From Macrostomum hystrix (taxonomy: Eukaryota; Platyhelminthes; Macrostomidae), in the NCBI GenBank assembly GCA_950097015.1, contig CATNEN010000038.1, positions 15,060,001 through 15,124,000 of the forward strand: a DNA stretch of 64,000 nucleotides, written 5' to 3'. Both the position numbers and the translations under genes were made by a program. Below, in pieces: positions 46,013 to 56,686 of the stretch. The notes under the pieces were generated by a model. It saw nothing but the letters and a program-made list of their open reading frames with translations. It was not told the origin of the DNA and searched no databases. Numbering within the stretch: position 1 is the stretch's first letter; every line of letters starts with the position of its first letter.

Positions 46013-49000
46013 ATGGAGGCGGTTTCCGCTGCTCTGGACCGGGTCACCCGACTGCTTGACAATTATCTGCCACTGCCCAATGCTCACGCTAATGACTTTT
46101 TAACCTTAGATATGTGGTCTAGCATGCTGCCCGAGGGTATTGCTAGGTTAGTCTGTTTTTTAATTCACTGTTGCCTTTTTCTAATTGAAGAATAGTTTAG
46201 ATATATTTAAGTGTGTGGCTGGCGTTTCTAAGAAAAATGTGATCATTATATCTAGAGAAAGCAGTTAGTTGCGATTTCTAGGAAAATAGAGTAGTTGCGA
46301 TTTCTAGTAGTTGGGGTTACTAGGAAAAGTGAGAAGTAGGGTTTACTAGGAAAAGTGAGTAGTAGGGATTTCTAGGAGAAGTGAGTAGTAGGGATTTCTA
46401 GGAGAAGTGAGTAGTAGGGATTTCTAGGAAAAGTGAGTAGTTAGGGTTACTAGGAAAAGTGAGTAGTTGGGGTTACTAGGAGAAGTGAGTAGTAGGGATT
46501 TCTAGGAAAAGTGAGTAGTTGGGGTTACTAGGAGAAGTGAGTAGTAGGGATTTCTAGGAGAAGTAAGTGGTTGGCAGTTCAAGAAAATTAGGTGTTGAAA
46601 TAATTTCCTCAAAATCTCAACGCCATCAGTGAGTTGGACGGTCTCTCGCGGGATCGCGAATTAGTCGATCTGTTCCAATCGCATCGGGCCCGCCTTCTAG
46701 CGGACGAATCCCATTGGCTGGCCGCTTGCCAGTCGCTTGACGAGATGCCCCAACCGCAACCGTGAGTTCTGTCTTAGATTTTCGAATTTGCAGATTCGAA
46801 TCCATGACCTTCTTGCTAAAACGTCAAACACCCGTCCGTCATTCCCAGTCCCATTGATCTGTTTCCCGATGGCCGTTTTAACAAGCTGGCCGCTCCGGTG
46901 TGGCGTCACTCCAGCCTGGATAGTCTGGCCCGCGACTGCGCCGCCTGCTGTCTGGACTGCCTCCGAGTGGTTCAACGCGTCGCCGATGATGGCGATGAGG
47001 AAGAAGAGGAATCCGCAGTCTTTGTCAGCCACGGTATGGGCGTTAAAAAGTCGCACGAAGTTGAAAAGATGTCTAGAGTCTGCGATCGTCTGGCTAGAAC
47101 TCGCGGCGTCGACCTCCTAGTTGATGTTGGCTCCGGCAAAGGTTACCTGGGCGCCTGTCTGTACCTGGCTCACGGTCAGCGCGTGCTAGAGATTGACGCC
47201 AAGCCTGGCAACACGGCCAGCGCTATTGAGAGGCGTTCAAATCTTGAAGACAAATGGCGATTCCTGATCCGCCGGGCTGAAGGAGACGCTAAACGATTAA
47301 CTAAGGAAGATTACCAGGCCAATCGTGTTGCTGCCGCTGTTTCAGCGGCCGGTGACTCAGGAAACGCCGAGTCATTCTGCGCCTCAATTAGCGCTGAAGT
47401 ACGCGACGCCAAGCATTTGGCTGAGATTGTGGCCGACAGGTGTGGCCGAGATCGGCAGGTTAGATGAAATCTTTGCCGTGTCTCAACAGGTCAATGTGTC
47501 AATCTAGTAGGCCTGTCATTTGTCAATCTAAAAATCCTGCCAATGTGCCAATCTAATAGGGTCAATGTGTCAATCTAATAGATCTGTCAATGTGTCAATC
47601 TAATAGATCTGTCAATGTGTCAATCTAGTAGGCCTGTCAATGTGTCAATCTAGTAGGCCTGTCAATGTGTCAATCTAGTAGATCTGTCAATGTGTCAATC
47701 TTAAAAGTCCTGTCAATGTGTCAATCTAGTAGATCTGTCAATGTGTCAATCTTACATGTTTGTCAATGTGTCAATCTAGTTGGCCTGTCAATTACTCAAT
47801 CTAAAGACTACATTCAAACAAATGATGTTTAACAAAGATGAAAATCACTCTGGTCACTCCGCAGGACACCTGCTTCGGTCTAATTGGTTTGCACACCTGC
47901 GGCCAGTTAGCCTGCACTCTGCTACAATTCTACGATCTGTCGCCCGACTGCGGCCTGCTAGTGAATGTTGGCTGCTGTTACAATCTGCTTGTAGAGGCCT
48001 ATTGCGTGAGCCAGTGCGAGGAACTGCTCAGGGTCAGTCGCTCTGTCCGTTTGATTTGCGGCTTTGAGCTGGAAAATATTTAGAGTCACGAAGGGAACAA
48101 TTTTATTGGACAGTTAGCTCACTAAATCCTCATCGGCAAACGTTTAAATTTGACAGGAAATCTCTAAAATCCTGATTTAAAATGATTATATTGGACTCGA
48201 TCTGTTCATGTCCCGAATCCTAAAATAATAATAATTTTAATTTTAATTGCAGGAGGGCTGCGGGTAATGGCTCATCATTTGGTGACGCTGGACCCGCAGC
48301 CAGCGAGGAGGCAATTCTGCCCATTTCGCTGACTCCTGAGCACACACGCACACAGATACCGTACGCAGGCATTCGCTCACACAGGTGTGTACATCTGCCC
48401 TGACTTTCTCATCGTCAGGCAGTGTACACTTCACTGTGTCTTGGAGGTTGGCCCTCAAGGGCGTAAATTGCACGACAAGCCTCCAAGCCTTCTCTCCGCG
48501 GCTGCGCCTTAAATGAATGTGGCCTCGCTGCGGAATCGAGCTCAGGGACCTTGGTGCGAGAGGCAAACGCGTTAACCACTCTGCCACCCACCGCTTTTTG
48601 TCCCGAATCCTCATCGAGAAACATTTCTATTTCACCGGTAATCTTTAAAATCCCCATTGGGACAAACTATTATTGTTGGACACTTAATATTTCGAATTGC
48701 CAATATCGAAAATCGGGTGAAATATCCTTGATCCCCATCAAAAGTGAGTAGTGAGTAGTAGGGATTTCTCAAAATCTCAACTTTGATATTTTGGTAGACA
48801 ATTAGATAGATTCGTAGATTGGTAGACAATGAATCTCCCCAATTCCATTAATCGGTCCAACAGCAGCAGGAGCAGCCGCAGTCGCTTCCACCGCCATCGC
48901 CCGGCTTCCCCCTGTCCGCCCGCCTGCGCAGTCGCCGATTCGCCATCGGCCGCAACGCTCGAATTCTGGCCTCGCAGAGTCCGGAACGCCTGGCCGACTC

Positions 49001-49424
49001 AGAGGATCAGCGTCAAATGCACCGGTCGATGTTCTACCGGGTGCTGCTTCAGCAGCTGCTGTTGGACAGGCTGGGCCGCACCGAGGACAGCTGGGTCGTT
49101 GGCAAGATTGGCAAGAAGTGTCCGGACTTTTTAGCCTACGCCCGGCTTGGCATGCGTCGACTTGGATTAGCTGATCTGTCCGAACAGATTAGCGACTCTA
49201 GTATTGCGGATTACGAGGTCCGGTTTGCCTATGTTGAGCGAAGATTATTTCGCTTCTTCCTCTTGAGATGCCTGCTAGCGCCGGCTGTGGAAGCCTGCAT
49301 CCTGCTGGACCGCCTGCTGTGGCTGATGGAACATCGGCGAGACTCGGAGACTCCGCCGAAGCTGTGCAGAATCTTTCAGCCCAAGACTTCGCCTCGCTGC
49401 TACGCTCTAGTGGCCACAAAGTAA
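46013..49424 (+). CDS. METTL25: METTL25-like methyltransferase (5 exons)
   Basis: Predicted Rossmann-fold SAM-dependent methyltransferase of the METTL25/RRNAD1 group; the substrate is not evident from sequence. Exons 46013-46146, 46630-46761, 46849-47458, 47865-48032 and 48864-49424 sum to 1605 nt (534 aa). Motifs: N-terminal NAHANDFLTLDMW; MGVKKSHEVEKMSRV before SAM motif I VDVGSGKGYLG (about residue 180); GLIGLHTCGQLACTLL; NVGCCYNLL; MFYRVLLQQLL; the C-terminal VEACILLDRLLWL and SPRCYALVATK. The ending SPRCYALVA is closer to METTL25 than to METTL25B as I recall them. The last exon start is uncertain because CAG repeats give several possible acceptors (48864 fits phase). No strong splice acceptor precedes the ATG. 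Confidence 0.9.
46290..46580. repeat. ~27-bp minisatellite in METTL25 intron 1
   Basis: Units of aggaaaagtgagtagtaggg plus atttcta, with ttggggttacta variants. Each unit contains gtgagtag, close to a splice-donor consensus. Confidence 0.9.
47490..47805. repeat. ~25-bp minisatellite in METTL25 intron 3
   Basis: Units of gtcaatgtgtcaatctagta plus ggcct, starting about 30 bases after the donor at 47459 and ending before the acceptor at 47864. Confidence 0.92.
48226..48597 (-). mobile_element. SINE family L copy in METTL25 intron 4
   Basis: Near full-length member (about 370 bp, minus strand). The tRNA-like head ggtggcagagtggttaacgc is at the right and an A/T-rich tail at the left. The body closely matches 32826-33188. 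Confidence 0.87.
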
Positions 49425-49494
49425 TCAATCCTGTTGAGGCTGTGGGATTCCGGTTCATCGGGATCGAGATTCAAGGAGTAGTTTTTCGGTCTTT

Positions 49495-50105
49495 AGAAAT
49501 GGGATTTCATTGTATATGAAAGGGATTTCTCTGTAAAGGAGTAGGATATCAATGTATAGGAATGGGATTTTATTGTATATGCAATGGATTTCTCTGTAAA
49601 GGTCTAGGATATCAATGTATAGGAATGGGATTTTATTGTATAGGAATGGGATTTCATTGTATATGAAAGGGATTTCTCTGTAAAGGAGTAGGATATCAAT
49701 GTATAGGAATGGGATTTTATTGTATAGGAATGGGATTTCATTGTATATGAAAGGGATTTCTCTGTAAAGGACTAGGATATCATTATATAGGAATGGGATT
49801 TCATTGTATAAGAATGGGATTTCATTGTATAGGAATGGGATTTCATTGTTATATGAAAGGGATTTCTCTGTAAAGGAGTAGGATATCAATGTATAGGAAT
49901 GGGATTTTATTGTATAGGAATGGGATTTCATTGTATATGAAAGGGATTTCTCTGTAAAGGACTAGGATATCATTATATAGGAATGGGATTTTATTGTATA
50001 GGAATGGGATTTCATTGTATAGGAATGGGATTTCATTGTTATATGAAAGGGATTTCTCTGTAAAGGAGTAGGATATCAATGTATAGGAATGGGATTTCAC
50101 TATTA
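49495..50105. repeat. Higher-order minisatellite downstream of METTL25
   Basis: Short units such as aggaatgggatttcattgta, atgaaagggatttctctgta and aaggagtaggatatcaatgt form longer blocks repeated several times. 50106-50555 is AT-rich with nothing coding. Confidence 0.93.
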
Positions 50106-50555
50106 CTGTTTTTGGGATCGATTTTGTGGTTCTCAACTTATTGAATAAAACTTAATCCCCTTTAATTAATTTATTGCTTCTAGGCGTACTGTTTTTTAAG
50201 TGATCATCAAGTGGCCATCAAATTGCTAATCACCTGTGTAACGAATAATGTGAAATTATAAAACTGTAAAAGCATGAAAAAATAAAATAATTGTGTTTTT
50301 CTACACAGAAAACATTTTGAAGAATTTTCTTACAAGTTGCTCTTTTGTTCTTTGTGTTATGAAACTGTAGGATTGCTAACATTTAACAGTAGGTAGACAA
50401 CGCCAGTTTTTCCTATGGAATGACAATTTCTAATACTGGCTACTTCACTATAGCTCCCATTGAATATTGGTTGAATATTTTAGAAAACACAGAGAAAATA
50501 AAATTGCGGGTATTTAAAATACTGTCGATACATAAGCATACTTTTTTCTTTACAG

Positions 50556-50886
50556 CCGCATTGTTTAAGTCTCTAGTTTCTATTCCTAGTTTGCCTCAAC
50601 AATGGACTTTGAAGAAAAGTACATCAACACGCCAGCCACGTCCACTAAAGATGACGAAAGCGTCACATCCAATCATAATTACACTTTGGAGACAGCCGCC
50701 CTCGACGCTGCTGATCCGGCTAACCAGGATTTCATTGGCGCTGGCCTAGATGCCCCTGGCATTCCGGCCATACTGCCTGACAATATCCCTATCCAGGCAA
50801 TGGACATTGCTAATCCGCGGCTCGCTAACTCCCTGCCTAGATCGTTTCCGCACACGCCGCCTGAAATTCCCAGTATGCCAGATTAG
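50556..50886 (+). CDS. Hypothetical 94-aa acidic, Pro-rich protein
   Basis: The ATG at 50602 opens MDFEEKYINTPATSTKDDES and the frame closes at 50886 with ...PPEIPSMPD. It has no signal peptide, membrane segment or known motif, and is rich in Asp, Ala and Pro, probably disordered. A good 3' splice site (cttttttctttacag, ending 50555) lies 46 bases upstream, so this could be the last exon of a gene with a 5'-UTR intron, or trans-spliced. Codon use favours C-ending codons (GCC, CTG) as in neighbouring genes. I do not recognise the family. Confidence 0.5.
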
Positions 50887-50984
50887 ATGCTTTAGCACTA
50901 GTTTAACTCTAGTTTATGTTTATCCTATTGATGAATGTCTGACTGGATCCTAGATCCTAGAGCTAGAGTGGTCCGTGTAAACAC

Positions 50985-51175
50985 CCCTAAGATAGCTTGT
51001 AGTCTTGTGGTTAGAGCGTCAGACTCCCGACTTGAAGGTCGGGGGTTCGATTCCCGACGCCACTGGAACAATTTTTGTCCTTTAGCAAGACACTTAAATT
51101 CGGCTGCTTCTTCGGCGGGTTTTTTGTGCAAAATAGGAGTGGAATCTACCGAAATCCCCCTATCTTTTTTTAGAC
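50985..51175 (+). mobile_element. tRNA-derived SINE with conserved central motif
   Basis: The head has an A box gtggttagagcgtcagactc and a perfect B box gggttcgattccc, then cgacgccactgga, tcctttagcaagacacttaa and a tail gctgcttcttcggcgggttt. The tail recurs alone at 1866-1936. The head is tRNA-like enough to be called a tRNA by eye, but the attached SINE body argues against a functional tRNA gene. Confidence 0.78.
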
Positions 51176-51852
51176 AGTATATTATTTTTATTTGTAAACA
51201 CCAAAAAGTACCGCAACTGACTACGATATAACCAAGGTAGTAGTTAATTTATTATATTATAATTTAGCTTTAGCAATTTAGCAAAATCTATGCTGATTTC
51301 TATTTAGTATTCGTTATAAGTTAATTTTAAAATGTACTTTTGACTATCTTATCGTCTTTTTGCTTTCTTTTCTCTGCCCGGTCTTAAATCTCGTTTATGT
51401 GAGCCGCTATCTTTATTTTTGTTTTAATTCCGTTGTCCAGTTCTTTAATTTGTTTCAAATCGGTTTAAGGTAGTTTATTTTTTTACTAAACGACTTTAGT
51501 TATAGTCAAGCAGAAAATGTTTTCTTCGAACAAACAAACAAATCATAAGAAATCATGCATTTCAAATTGTTTCTTTGTCCATTTAGATATAAAATATTTT
51601 CATTGTAAATAAATTCTTTGTTAATTCTTTCGAAACAAAGTAAAATTTTATCATTAAATAATAAAATCATCATTTTATCATCATTTAATAAATAAAATTT
51701 TCAATTGTTTAATTTCTTGCATTATTTTATCCGTAGTATCCGTAGACAGCATTTATCAACATTTTAATCGGTTGATAACTAGATCTCATGCTTACACTCG
51801 TTATGCTACTAGTTAGTAGAGTTGAATGAATTATTTTTTCAATTTCACTTTC
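51176..51852. other. AT-rich intergenic DNA before TyrRS
   Basis: Low-complexity A/T DNA with no repeat array or ORF. It probably holds the TyrRS promoter; no element can be assigned. Confidence 0.5.
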
Positions 51853-51860
51853 AGCCTATA

Positions 51861-54800
51861 ATGACTCAAAAGCAGCAATTAATCATTCGAAACCTTCAAG
51901 AGGTGGTCGGTCTGGACAGGTTGAAAGCTAAAACAGCCAAACACGAGCTTAACGTGTACTGGGGCACAGCTACTACAGGTAGGCCCCATGTGGCTTATTT
52001 TGTTCCCATGAGCAAGCTGGCTGACTACCTATTGGCTGGCTGTCACGTGACTGTACTATTCGCCGATCTGCACGCCTACCTGGACAATATGAAGGCGCCT
52101 TGGTCGCTGCTCAGTAAACGAACAAGCTATTATGAGACTGTGATCAAAGGTATGCTCAAATCGATCGGTGTGCCGCTGGATCGACTCAGGTTTGTGCGCG
52201 GCACAGATTTCGAATTGGGCAAAGACTACACTAGGGATGTGTATAGAATGGCTGCCGAAGTCACAGTTCACGATGCTAAAAAAGCCGGCGCCGAGGTGGT
52301 CAAACAGGTGGCCAGCCCCCTGACATCCGGCCTGCTCTACCCCTGCCTGCAGGCCCTAGACGAGCAGCACCTTGGCGTTGATGCTCAATTTGGTGGCGTA
52401 GATCAGCGAAAAATCTTTATGCTAGCCGAGAAATACCTGGTTAATCTTGGCTACACTAAGCGCATCCACCTGATGAACCCGATGATCCCTGGCCTGACTG
52501 GCGGCAAGATGTCCGCCTCCGAGATTGACTCCAAGATTGATCTGCTAGATCCGGCCGATTCTGTCATCGCCAAGGTGGCCGGCGCGCAATGCTCTCCCGG
52601 CCAGACTGAAGGCAACGGAGTTCTGAGCTTTCTCCAGTATGTTGTCTTTCCGTTGCTAGGCAACGATGGCATTGTCATTGGCGACGCCGATAGACGCTAC
52701 GCCGATTTCAAAGAGGTTGCCGACGACTTTGCGGCCGGAAAATTGACGGCCGATAATTTGAAAACTTGCGTAGCCGATAGTTTAAATCGTCTACTTGGAC
52801 CAGTTAGACGAGAGTTCGACGAGTCAGCTGAACTGCAGAATCTCCTGCTAGATGCTTATCCCGCTGCCAAAGAGTCGCCGACTAATGACTGCGGCGATGC
52901 TGTTGGCGACCTTGTCGAAGGTCAGTTTGCAAACTGATTTCTAATAAAAAAGGCTTTTATCTTCAAGACTTCATTTAAACATCCAGGCTTTCCTCTATCC
53001 GAATATTCAGGGCTATCAACCCAATCTTCAGGGCTCTTATTTAAATATTCAAGTCTTTATTCCAAAAGAATTCAGGCTTCCATCTATATTTTCAGGGCTC
53101 TCATCCAAGAATTCAAGATTGTGCCCAGATATATTCATGTACTTAAAAACATTTCCTCTATATGTGAACACTGCAGGCTTAGCTGGAGTAAAGCTGGCCA
53201 ACATCGACGCGAAGCTGTTGGATTCGCTGAGTCAAATCGCCAGCCTTTTCGATTCCAAAGCTCCCATTGGATCAGTGAAATCAGGATCCCAGCCCAGACT
53301 GCTGTGGACCCTGCGACCCTGCGGTCCTATGCACCTGGGCCACCTGGTGCCGCTGTTTGGCGCACTGTCTATGGCCAAAGCTGGCTGGCAGGTCACTCTG
53401 CTGGTGTCAGAAATGCAGGCTTTCCTAGATAAGAAGCGAGCTCCCATCGAATCCCTGGACACCAGGGGCTCGGTTACTAAGGCCCTGCTTGGTCGCTTAG
53501 CAACCGGTCTCCTTGGCAACGATGCGGCCGTCACCGTCACCTCCGGTTTGGAGGAGTTGAGCTATGACAAAGACTACGTGCTTGACATGTACCGCTTGGT
53601 GTCATTGGTTACTGTTGACGAGGTGCGATTATTGGATTGAAAAAGATAAACAGATAGTATTTATAGCTGTAAAATTGGTTCTATCATTAGCTGGAGTGGA
53701 AATTTGGGTTGGTCCGGTGGCCTCTCCAGTCCGCGGACTGAACAGTTGTACACAGTTGTTTAGAGCGCCGCGCAATAGCTGCGTGGCTATGTCTATGGCT
53801 GTACCTGTGTCCCAACTGGGCTAGGTGTTATTTCTTTTCTATCCCTGGTATATTTTCCCTGATCCCAGAGAAAGGCTATAAGGGGTAGAGAAAAAGGAGT
53901 CCAGGGGGAGAGAAACAGGGGTAGAATTGGGGGAGAGAAGAGAAGTATAAAAGGAGGGAAAGAGGAGGTTTCAAAGGGTTGAGAAAAACGGGTAGAAGGA
54001 GAAGAGGAAGATGGGTAGAGTGGGGAATAAAGAGTGGTAGAAGGGCAAAGAAACAAGTATAAAGGGGAGAACGAAGAGGGAAGAGAAACAGGGGTAGAAT
54101 GATGAGGGAAGCAGGGGTAGAATGGTGAGAGAAACAGGGGTAGAATGATGAGGGAAGCAGGGGTAGAATGGTGAGAGAAACAGGGGTAGAATGGTGAGAG
54201 AAACAGGGGTAGAATGGTGAGAGAAACAGGGGTAGAATGGTGAGAGAAACAGGGGTAGAATGATGAGGGAAGCAGGGGTAGAATGGTGAGAGAAACAGGG
54301 GTAGAATGATGAGGGAAGCAGGGGTAGAATGGTGAGAGAAACAGGGGTAGAATGGTGAGAGAAACAGGGGTAGAATGGTGAGAGAAACAGGGGTAGAATG
54401 GTGAGAGAAACAGGGGTAGAATGGTGAGAGAAACTGGGGTAGAAGGAGGAGAGATAGTGGTAGAGCAGAACCAACAGACACCCCATGCAACGGTTCGCCC
54501 GCAGGCAATGCAAGCAGGCTCAGGTGTGCTGTCGCACGGCGAGCATCCGCCCCTGTCCCACCTGATCTGGCCGTGTCTATCAGCTCTGGACGCGCACCAC
54601 TGCGGAGCCTCAATCCGATTGGCTGGCCGAGGCGAGGCTAGCCTGTCCGAATTCGTCTCTGTCGCATTGCAACGTCTCGGCTATCCGGCAACGCCCAGCT
54701 ATGGCCACTCTGAGCTGCCCGGCCTCTCGGGTCTAGCCGGCATGAGCCTGTCCGATCCGGACAATGCCATCCTGGCTCTGGAGCCGCCGGCTAGTCTGCG

Positions 54801-56686
54801 AAAGAAGGTCAAGAAGATGTTCTGCGAGCCGGGCAATCTAGACAGGTGCCCGGCTCTGGACTGCGTTCGATTGCTTCTGCTGCCGTTTAGGCGTCTATTG
54901 GGAAGCGACAGTCTTGGCATCACTGTGCCCAGATCGGCTGAGATCGGCGGTGATTTGAAGTTTGAAAGCTTCGAAGCGCTGAAGACTGCGTTCGCTGATA
55001 AGGTGAGACTGGGTGATGAACAATAAAAGAGAAGTGGGTGAGAAAGATAGGTAGAAAAGGGGATACAGGGTACAATAATAATAATTGCAGGAGGGCTGTG
55101 GGCAGTGGCACATCATTTGGTGACACTTGACCCGCAGCCAGCGAGGAGGCAATTCTGCCCGTTCCCCTGACTCCTGAGAACACACGCACACAAATACTGT
55201 ACACAGGCACATGGTCACACAGGTGTGCACTCTCACTGTGCCTTGGAGGTTGGCCCTTTGAGGGCGTAAATTGCACGACAAGTCCCAAAGCCTTCTCTCC
55301 GCGGCTGCGCCCCGAATGAACGTGGCCTCGCCGCGGAATCGAGCTCATCGAATCGAAAAATGTGTTAGAAGACAGAGAGAGTGAGGTATAGAAAGGAGAG
55401 AGAGTTGGGTAAAAATTGGGACAGAAGCTAAGAGGTGTGAAAGCCCCTTGTGAAATTAAAGTCCAGTATCTGGCCCACTGAATCCACACGAAGCCCTCTC
55501 ACTTGTTACTCGTGACCGCCTGCCCCATTCGCCAGTCGCTACACCCGGGCGATCTGAAAGGCTACGTTGAAGCCGGCCTATTGGAGATGCAGAACCGGCT
55601 GCGCGAGATGGCGTTCGGCGATAGCGCCGAGCTGAGCAAGCAGCTGGACGCGGCTTTCAGTGCTCAGGACAAAAGTGAGTAATCTTATATGGCTTTGACT
55701 GAGTAAAGATTTGCCAGATTGCGGTTTCAGAATTATCGTAAGTTTAGGTGTCAGAAATCTTTTCAGTTGGGTTGTCAGAAATCTTTTCAGTTGGGTTGTC
55801 AGAAATCTTGTCAGTTAAGGTGTCAGAAATCTTGTCAGTTAAGGTGTCAGAAATCTTGTCAGTTGGATATCAGAAATCTTGTCAGTTGAGGTGTCAGAAA
55901 TCTTGTCAGTTGGGGTGTCAGAAATCTTGTCAGTTGGGGTGTCAGAAATCTTGTCAGTTGGGTGTCAGAAATCTTGTCAGTTGAGGTGTCAGAAATCTTG
56001 TCAGTTAAGGTGTCAGAAATCTTGTCAGTTAAGGTGTCAGAAATCTTGTCAGTTGGATATCAGAAATCTTGTCAGTTGAGGTGTCAGAAATCTTGTCAGT
56101 TGGGGTGTCAGAAATCTTGTCAGTTGGGTGTCAGCTACGCACAAACCCACCAACAGAATCGGCCGGGGCCGCAGCCGACGAGTTGAATCCCCACCGTCTG
56201 GACATTCGGGTCGGCCGCATCCTGGAGGTCGCCGTCCACCCGGACGCCGATCAGCTTTACGTTGAATCCGTAGACTTCAGCGACGGCGCCTCGCCGCCTC
56301 GCACTGTTGTCTCCGGCCTGGTGAAGTACCTGCCCGCTGACAGGCTGCGCGGCGGCCTATTTCTGTTCCTGTGCAACCTGAAGCCGGCCAAGATGCGCGG
56401 CATCGAGTCAAGCGCCATGCTGCTGTGCGCCAGCACGGCTGACACCGTCGAGCCGCTGACGCCGCCGGACGGATCGAAGCCCGGCGATCGGCTCGGATTC
56501 GAAGGCGTCGCCGAAATCGCCGCCGGACCAGACGCCGAATTGAATCCCAAGAAGAAGGTCTGGGAGAAAATCGCCGAACACCTGCGGGTCAACGAGGACG
56601 GCATTGCTGTTTGGCGCCAATTTGAAATGCGCTCCGACAAGGGCATTGTCACGGCTCCCAGCCTCTGCTCTGCGCCAATCAAATGA
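51861..56686 (+). CDS. YARS1: Double tyrosyl-tRNA synthetase: two catalytic units plus EMAPII-like domain (5 exons)
   Basis: Cytoplasmic TyrRS charges tRNA-Tyr. Exons 51861-52920, 53177-53622, 54505-55002, 55536-55674 and 56157-56686 sum to 2673 nt (890 aa; human TyrRS is 528). Unit 1 (residues 1-353) is canonical: [20 protein letters not shown] (HIGH), [35 protein letters not shown]. Unit 2 (about 354-720) aligns along its length but has eroded substrate residues: [42 protein letters not shown], and GMSLSDPDN at the KMSKS site. Residues 725-890 form the EMAPII/tRBD domain ([32 protein letters not shown]). The ELR motif of human TyrRS is SKR in unit 1. An acceptor-like tttcactttcag lies six bases before the ATG. 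All junction phases support one fused frame, but the exon-5 acceptor at 56156 is weak. Two tandem genes remain possible. Confidence 0.9.
54066..54440. repeat. ~23-bp minisatellite in TyrRS intron 2
   Basis: About 16 units of gaatggtgagagaaacaggg plus gta, with a gatgagggaagc variant. A more degenerate related stretch covers 53865-54065. Units contain ggtgagag, similar to a splice donor. Confidence 0.93.
55073..55350 (-). mobile_element. SINE family L copy in TyrRS intron 3 (head truncated)
   Basis: Minus-strand member with tail and body, ending at cggaatcgagctcat where the tRNA-like head would begin. The A/T tail ataataattg is at the left. Confidence 0.83.
55745..56140. repeat. 24-bp minisatellite filling TyrRS intron 4
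   Basis: About 16 units of gtcagaaatcttgtcagttg plus aggt. The array runs almost to the acceptor of the last exon, and each unit itself resembles a 3' splice site (aaatcttgtcag). Confidence 0.95.

Noticed and set aside
51000-51066. Functional tRNA gene
   Set aside because: Good A and B boxes, but the acceptor and other stems do not pair convincingly and a SINE body and tail follow, shared with other loci.
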